Shown piece after piece: positions 59,152 through 64,000 of a stretch of DNA of 64,000 bases; position 1 is the stretch's first letter; each line of letters starts with the position of its first letter. The notes beneath the pieces are model-generated. The model saw nothing but the letters and a program-made list of their open reading frames with translations. It was not told where the DNA came from and made no database searches. Source of the stretch: Bradyrhizobium diazoefficiens (GTDB lineage: Bacteria; Pseudomonadota; Alphaproteobacteria; Rhizobiales; Xanthobacteraceae); the NCBI RefSeq assembly GCF_016599855.1, contig NZ_CP067041.1, positions 4,216,001 to 4,280,000 of the forward strand, given 5' to 3'. The position numbers and the translations under genes are program-made.

Positions 59152-60407
59152 TTCGCCAGATACCGCTCGTAGCTCCCCATCACCGGTTCGCTCGCCTCGA
59201 CTTCCGGATCGAGCGTATAGAGATCCTGCGCGCGGCCGATGCCGCGCAGGGCATAGCGGCCGGTGGAGACGAGATAGCGTCGGCCGGAGGAGTCGAGGCC
59301 CTTGTAGAATTCGGCCGACGCCAGCAGTTCGCGATCGACCGAGCGGCTCATCGAAGCAATGCGGCTGACCTCGTTCACGGTCGGCCCCACCACGGTGAAA
59401 TCGAGCCGGTCCTCGCTGCCGATATTGCCGTAAAGCACCTCACCGACGTGCAGCCCGATGTAGGCTGACGTCGTCGGACGGCCCTCTGCCGCCCGGCGTG
59501 CATTCAGCGCCGCGACGTTCTTGCGGAACAGGTGCTCGGCCCGTAGCGCGGCCCGCCGCGCATCCGCCATATCCTCGCCCCAGAACATCGCGAGCACACC
59601 GTCGCCGATGAGCTTCAGCACGTCCCCGCCGGCGTCGTGGATCGCGTCGATCACGGCCTGGGCGTAGTCGTTGAGGAACGGGATGATCTCATCGGGGCCG
59701 ATGCTCTCGCTGATCCCGGTCGAGCCGCGCAGATCCGAATACCAGAGCACGGCGTTAATGCGCTCGGTGACGCCGCGCGAGATGCGCCCGCGCAAAACCT
59801 GCTCGGAGGCATCGCGCCCGAGATAAACGCGCCCCAGCGTGCGCACAATGTCGACCTGCTGCGCCGACTTGATCGCGAGTCCCAGCACCGGAACGAGATC
59901 GCGTAGCGCGGCGAGCTCGGCTTCCGTAAAGCCGTCATCACGTCGGGTCGTCCAGTAGGAGTAGAGGCAGTCCATCTGCCCGAGCGCTCCGGTCTCGCCG
60001 AAGCGGTGCACGAAAGCCAGGAAATGGCGGTGACCCGTTTCGGCGAGGTCGCCGATTTGGGAAAAATCGAGCGACGGCGCGTCGGCGAGGTCGATCACCA
60101 TCTCGTCGTGGCCATGCTCGAGCAAATGATAAAACACCGAGCGGCGCCAATTCTTGGCCGCGTCGCCCTCAGCCGTCGAACCGTATTCGACGACGTCACT
60201 CTCGTTGCTCGGCGTATCACTCCAGCGGAAGGCGCGGCCCTCGTAGATCGGATGCAGCGTGTCGATGACGACAAGCCCGCGCGAAAGTTCCAGGCCTTCG
60301 GCGCGGCAGCGCTCGCAAAAGCCGCGCAGCAGTTCGGGTTCGGGGAGTCCGGTGAGCCCCTGGCCGGCCAGCCAGTTCATCAGCGCAAGGCGCGAGGTTA
60401 ATTGCAT
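59148..60407 (-). CDS. Class III adenylate cyclase with a novel-looking N-terminal sensor region
   Basis: This 419-residue soluble protein has an N-terminal 200-residue region without clear homology, possibly GAF-like, and a C-terminal class III catalytic domain. Metal Asp are D225 and D269. Adenine selectors are K265 (LKLIGDG) and D336 (RLDFTVVG), with N345 and R349 for transition-state binding. All are intact, so cAMP synthesis is expected. It has no membrane helix. It ends convergently with an MFS gene (4-base overlap), and its start abuts another MFS gene region. Confidence 0.92.
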   Translation of the reverse strand: MQLTSRLALMNWLAGQGLTGLPEPELLRGFCERCRAEGLELSRGLVVIDTLHPIYEGRAFRWSDTPSNESDVVEYGSTAEGDAAKNWRRSVFYHLLEHGHDEMVIDLADAPSLDFSQIGDLAETGHRHFLAFVHRFGETGALGQMDCLYSYWTTRRDDGFTEAELAALRDLVPVLGLAIKSAQQVDIVRTLGRVYLGRDASEQVLRGRISRGVTERINAVLWYSDLRGSTGISESIGPDEIIPFLNDYAQAVIDAIHDAGGDVLKLIGDGVLAMFWGEDMADARRAALRAEHLFRKNVAALNARRAAEGRPTTSAYIGLHVGEVLYGNIGSEDRLDFTVVGPTVNEVSRIASMSRSVDRELLASAEFYKGLDSSGRRYLVSTGRYALRGIGRAQDLYTLDPEVEASEPVMGSYERYLAN

Positions 60408-60572
60408 ACGCCATTATGGCGTGCATTCGTGACGAGCGGAAGGCCGCGCGCGAACCACGCACAACCAGGGCTCCTCCAGCAGCAGTTCGACTATGTCGCG
60501 GACGCTGTTGACGCGCTCCCGCCGCTGGCGGCAAATGCAAGTGATGACACCACCCACCAGAAATGCGCCGAC

Positions 60573-61730
60573 ATGAACCAACGCCAGCTGCCGATCATCC
60601 TGGCGCTCGGCACCACGCAGACCCTGGCCTGGGCCTCCAGCTACTATCTGCCGGCGCTGCTCGCCGATCCCATGGCGCATGACCTCGGCATCTCCACGAA
60701 CTGGATTTTTGGCGCGTTCTCGGCCTCGCTCGTGATCTCTGCGATGCTGGGGCCACGCATCGGGCGGCAGATCGATCTTGTCGGCGGACGGCAGGTGCTG
60801 TCGGCCTCGAACCTGACCATCGCCGCCGGCCTTGTCCTGCTTGGCTTCTCGCAGTCGGTCGTGGTGATGGCCTTCGCCTGGCTCGTGCTCGGCATCGGCA
60901 TGGCGATGGGACTCTATGACGCCGCTTTCGCGGCGCTCGGCCGCATCTACGGCAGCGAAGCCCGCAGGTCCATCACCGGCATCACGTTGATGGCGGGCTT
61001 CGCCTCGACCATCGGCTGGCCCCTCACCGCCTGGGGGCTGGCCCATATCGGCTGGCGCGACACGTGTTTCGCCTGGGCTGCCGCCAACATCCTGATCGGC
61101 CTGCCCCTCAACTTCTTCATGCTGCCGGCGATCAAGGGCGCGAAGCAGGCTGCCGCAACGGCGGCGAAGCCGCATCTGCCGCTCGACCGCACCATGATCC
61201 TGCTCGCCTTCGTCTTCGCCGCGGTCTGGACCGTCACCGGCGCCATGGCCGTGCATTTCCCCCGCATCCTGGAGGCAACCGGCGCGACCCATGTCGAGGC
61301 CATTGCAGCCGGCGCGCTGATCGGCCCTGCGCAAGTGGTGGCGCGCATTTTCGATGCGAGCGTTCTCAGCCGTTTCCATCCGCTGTGGTCGACGCGCCTC
61401 GCCTGCCTCGCCCACCCGATCGGAGCCGCCGTCGTTGTCATCTTCGGCGCGCCTGCCGCAAGCGCCTTTGCGCTGCTGCACGGCTCAGGCAACGGCATTC
61501 TGACAATCGCGCGCGGAACGCTGCCACTTTCGATCTTCGGCCCAAAGGATTTCGGCTATCGCCTCGGCATCATCGGCGCGCCGGCGCGGATGGCGCAAGC
61601 CGTGGCACCGCTGGCCTTCGGCCTGCTGATCGACGTCATGGGTACGAAGGTGCTGATGGTCTCATCCGCCCTCAGCCTATCGGCGCTGGCCGCGCTATTC
61701 CTGATCCGGGCAGCACCGCGGCCGGATTGA
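60573..61730 (+). CDS. MFS transporter
   Basis: This 385-residue protein starts MNQRQLPIILALGTTQTLAWAS. It has twelve membrane helices, an inter-domain loop near residue 190 (IKGAKQAAATAAKPHLPLD), and a motif-A-like GPRIGRQIDLVGGRQVL (about 60-76). Arg/Asp placement suggests proton coupling, but the substrate is unknown. The frame is open to 60402 without a good upstream start. A small membrane protein gene follows after 31 bases. Confidence 0.88.
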   Translation: MNQRQLPIILALGTTQTLAWASSYYLPALLADPMAHDLGISTNWIFGAFSASLVISAMLGPRIGRQIDLVGGRQVLSASNLTIAAGLVLLGFSQSVVVMAFAWLVLGIGMAMGLYDAAFAALGRIYGSEARRSITGITLMAGFASTIGWPLTAWGLAHIGWRDTCFAWAAANILIGLPLNFFMLPAIKGAKQAAATAAKPHLPLDRTMILLAFVFAAVWTVTGAMAVHFPRILEATGATHVEAIAAGALIGPAQVVARIFDASVLSRFHPLWSTRLACLAHPIGAAVVVIFGAPAASAFALLHGSGNGILTIARGTLPLSIFGPKDFGYRLGIIGAPARMAQAVAPLAFGLLIDVMGTKVLMVSSALSLSALAALFLIRAAPRPD

Positions 61731-61761
61731 CCGTGCCAGAGCTTTCGCGCACAAGCGCACC

Positions 61762-61953
61762 ATGACCGACGACAACCGCCCGCCTCGCACCTTCAAAGGC
61801 TTCCTGCGCTGGGCCATGACGCCGCCGCAGGCCTGGGGCGTCTATCTCCTCGCCATCCTCCTGGTGTGGCTACTCTCGTTCTATGCCGGCACGCTGAAGC
61901 CGAAGAAGACGCCGGCCCCGAGCCCGCCGCCGATCATGGCACCGAAGAGCTAG
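61762..61953 (+). CDS. Hypothetical 63-residue single-helix membrane protein
   Basis: It begins MTDDNRPPRTFKGFLRWAM, with a single membrane helix (AWGVYLLAILLVWLLSFYAG, about 24-43) and a Pro/Lys-rich tail (KPKKTPAPSPPP). It follows the MFS gene by 31 bases on the same strand and may be co-transcribed with it. No family is recognised. Confidence 0.7.
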   Translation: MTDDNRPPRTFKGFLRWAMTPPQAWGVYLLAILLVWLLSFYAGTLKPKKTPAPSPPPIMAPKS

Positions 61954-61962
61954 GCCGGAGAG

Positions 61963-62799
61963 CTAGTCGTAAAACTCCGGCGACATCTTCTGGCTGTCGC
62001 GCTGCGCCTTGTCGTGGTTGATCCAGAGCTGCGCCTTCTCCTTGTCGAGCGTATCGGCGATCTTCTGCATCGAGGCCGCGCTCTGCTCCTTGTTCGCGTT
62101 CATGCTCGGCACGCGGCGGTGGTCCCAATTGTCCTTGAAGTGAACGGCGTCGCCGGACAGCACAACCGCGCCGGTTTTCGGCAATTTCACCAGCAGCGAT
62201 TGGTGTCCCGGCGTGTGACCGGGCGTCGAAAGGATGGTCATGCTGCCATCGCCGAACACGTCCTTGTCGCCCGCGAGCAGTTCGACCGGATGCGAGGGCT
62301 TAAAGCGCGGCTCGTTGTTGGCACCAGGCCAGTCATACTCGGCCTTCTGCACATAGAGAGTGGCCTGCGGGAACATCTCGACATTGCCGATGTGATCGGG
62401 ATGCGTATGCGAGACACCCATCGCCTTGACGTCGGCGGGTTTCACGCCGATCTGCTCGAGTTGCGCGGCGAGCGTCTTCGGCCGCCGCCATGTGACGGCT
62501 TTGGGATCGGCCGGTACGAGCCCATTCGACATCGCTGCGACGGCGTCGGGAATGCCGGTGTCCCACAGGAACCACCCCTGGCTGTGCTTGATGAGGTAGC
62601 AGGTGTCGGCGAAATCCATCGACTTGCCTTCATTTACTCCAGGCGACCAGCGGGAGATGTCGCCAGCGATGCCCTCTCCGCAATTGAGGATGTAGAGCCT
62701 TTCGACACCCGGCTTTTGCGCGAACGCAGCCTGGGCGGACAGTGCAATGGCGGCGACGGCGAGTGCGCGCGTGATCTTGGACATTATCCTGGGTGTCAT
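61963..62799 (-). CDS. Exported MBL-fold lactonase-like hydrolase
   Basis: This 278-residue protein starts MTPRIMSKITRALAVAAIAL, with AAGGAGG eight bases ahead; a Met 13 codons upstream is less likely. The signal peptide ends near AQAAFAQ (residue 28). The metal motif HTHPDH is at 131-136, with H195 (TPGHTPGH) and bridging D217. Segments such as LSGDAVHF and RVPSMN resemble N-acyl homoserine lactonases. It would act in the periplasm. The real substrate may be another lactone or ester. Confidence 0.87.
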   Translation of the reverse strand: MTPRIMSKITRALAVAAIALSAQAAFAQKPGVERLYILNCGEGIAGDISRWSPGVNEGKSMDFADTCYLIKHSQGWFLWDTGIPDAVAAMSNGLVPADPKAVTWRRPKTLAAQLEQIGVKPADVKAMGVSHTHPDHIGNVEMFPQATLYVQKAEYDWPGANNEPRFKPSHPVELLAGDKDVFGDGSMTILSTPGHTPGHQSLLVKLPKTGAVVLSGDAVHFKDNWDHRRVPSMNANKEQSAASMQKIADTLDKEKAQLWINHDKAQRDSQKMSPEFYD

Positions 62800-62977
62800 C
62801 CTTGGTCCCTCCTTGCAGCGCCTGCTTGCTGCGACCAAGGATCAACCCCGCCGCCGCCGCAGAATTCCGCTTTCATTCCGATCTAAGACTGCGCAGTCAA
62901 CCCTTGCCCAACGTGGGGATTGGAACGGCGACCGTTCGCCACGGTTAGCTCCCATTGCCAGATTTCTGGGATGAGAG

Positions 62978-64000
62978 CATGACTGATCTGTCCATTGATG
63001 CGCGGCTGCTGGCTCCTGACAACGATCGGCACAACTCAAATCTCACGATCGTGGCCATCGCCACGGTCATTCTCGTTGTCGGAGCGGCGGCGTTGTCGGC
63101 CACGGTCTCCTGGTGGCAAGGATTACTGCTTCTGCTTGGCGGCGCGCTCGGCCTGACACTGTATCATGCGCTGTTTGGCTTCACTTCGGCCTGGCGCGTC
63201 TTCATTGTCGCGCGAAGAGGCGCAGGGCTGCGAGCGCAAATGGTCATGCTTGCGTTGGCGACGGCTCTGTTCTTCCCGGCACTGGCGCACGGCGAGTTGT
63301 TCGGCGTTGCAGTTCACGGCGAACTCGGCGCCGTTGGCGTCGGCATGCTGACGGGGGCATTCCTGTTCGGACTCGGAATGCAGCTCGGCGGCGGCTGCGC
63401 CTCAGGAACGCTGTACACTGCCGGCGGCGGCAATACCCGCATGCTGGTGACACTGGCGGCCTTCATCGTCGGATCGACGCTCGGCGCATTGCATCTGCCG
63501 TGGTGGAGCGCGCTGCCGAATGTCGGATCGATCTCGCTGATCGAAAGCTTCGGATGGCTGCCGGCCCTCCTGCTGTGCTGGCTCGCGATGGCCGCGATCT
63601 ATCTCCTGACCATCAGGGCCGAAATCCGGCTGCATGGCAAACTCGAGCCGGGAGCACGGACCAGGTTACGCGGTGCACGCCGCTTCATGCAGGGGCCGTG
63701 GCCCCTCCTCGCCGGCGCAATTTTGCTCGCGATCGGCAATTTTGCCACGCTCTATCTTGCAGGCCGTCCGTGGGGCATCACATCCGCCTTTGCGCTCTGG
63801 GGATCGAAAATCCTGATGGGCTTCGGCGTCGACGCCGCGTCATGGCCTTATTGGCAAGGCGCCCGCGCGGCCTCGCTGCATCAAAGCATTTTCGCGGATG
63901 TTACCTCGGTCATGGACTTCGGCATCATGCTGGGAGCCTTGCTGGCGGCGGGTCTCGCCGGCAAGTTCAATCCGACCTTGCGCATCTCCGTACAATCGCT
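62978..64000 (+). CDS. YeeE/YedE-family sulfur transporter, cut by the window edge
   Basis: A plus-strand frame from ATG 62978 (GGGA nine bases ahead) stays open to the window edge, giving at least 341 residues of a polytopic membrane protein. It has the hallmark GMQLGGGCASG (about 133-143, Cys 140), the thiosulfate-path Cys motif of TsuA/YeeE, and many helices. The first of its helix pairs has YHALFGFTSAWR, similar to the family. The expected later Cys motifs lie beyond the window. It imports thiosulfate or a related sulfur species. Confidence 0.85.

Overview
The window reads as a chromosomal segment of a slow-growing rhizobium, most likely Bradyrhizobium or a close relative. This is inferred from the high GC content, an alphaproteobacterial porin of the RopB/Omp2 type, a GcrA-type regulator, IHF alpha beside fabH/plsX, a nrdR-rib-nusB-thiL cluster, candidate Irr-like and Mur-like sites, and many short palindromic intergenic repeats. 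I see about 66 credible protein genes, one tRNA-Pro(GGG), one pseudogene, several intrinsic terminators and eight dispersed repeat copies. I found no insertion sequence, prophage, integrase or CRISPR array.

Layout. 1-5.6 kb: slipin/NfeD membrane-quality-control pair, a gamma-glutamyl-GABA hydrolase-like amidase, an AI-2E family permease and two small genes. 5.6-8.1 kb: a membrane diguanylate cyclase and the rplM-rpsI ribosomal operon. 8.2-13.6 kb: thioesterase, crotonase-like protein, CoA-binding protein, O-acetylhomoserine sulfhydrylase, a small secreted protein, heme A synthase and a DUF2842 protein. 13.6-22.6 kb: an exopolysaccharide locus in mixed orientation (deacetylase-like, CelD-like acetyltransferase, Wzz/ExoP-like co-polymerase, GT4 glycosyltransferase, initiating sugar-phosphate transferase, Wzy/ligase-like polymerase). 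22.6-29.4 kb: a divergent MarR/FAD-monooxygenase pair, a saccharopine dehydrogenase-like reductase, DUF169 and YdcF proteins, an acetamidase-family enzyme, a small RHH-like protein and a GcrA paralogue. 29.6-36.4 kb: major porin, MarR regulator, FrsA-like hydrolase, SDR, small proteins, a frameshifted hydrolase and tRNA-Pro. 36.5-46.4 kb: housekeeping block MerR-ihfA-fabH-plsX-yceD-Cbp3, divergent bamE, an orphan TctC-type binding protein, H+-pyrophosphatase and thiL. 46.4-51.1 kb: nusB-ribH-ribE-ribD-nrdR-glyA. 51.3-64 kb: LdtR-like regulator with two small genes, hemB, RDD protein, Bpt leucyl-transferase, MntH, two MFS exporters, an adenylate cyclase, a secreted lactonase-like MBL enzyme, and a YeeE/YedE sulfur transporter cut by the window edge.

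How they work together. The clearest functional units are ribosome assembly (rplM-rpsI), fatty acid/phospholipid initiation (plsX-fabH) with ihfA, riboflavin and one-carbon supply (ribD/E/H, glyA, nrdR), and the polysaccharide locus. Several single genes carry candidate metal- or ligand-responsive sites: a Mur-like site before mntH, an Irr/ICE-like inverted repeat before hemB, and a MarR-type palindrome between the MarR and monooxygenase genes.

No wholly new multigene system is evident. The most unusual theme is a set of enzyme-fold proteins that appear to have lost their catalytic residues: a crotonase without either catalytic Glu, a polysaccharide deacetylase without its metal triad, a BY-kinase-like domain without the Walker A lysine or terminal tyrosines, and an alpha/beta hydrolase whose nucleophile-elbow serine is Trp.
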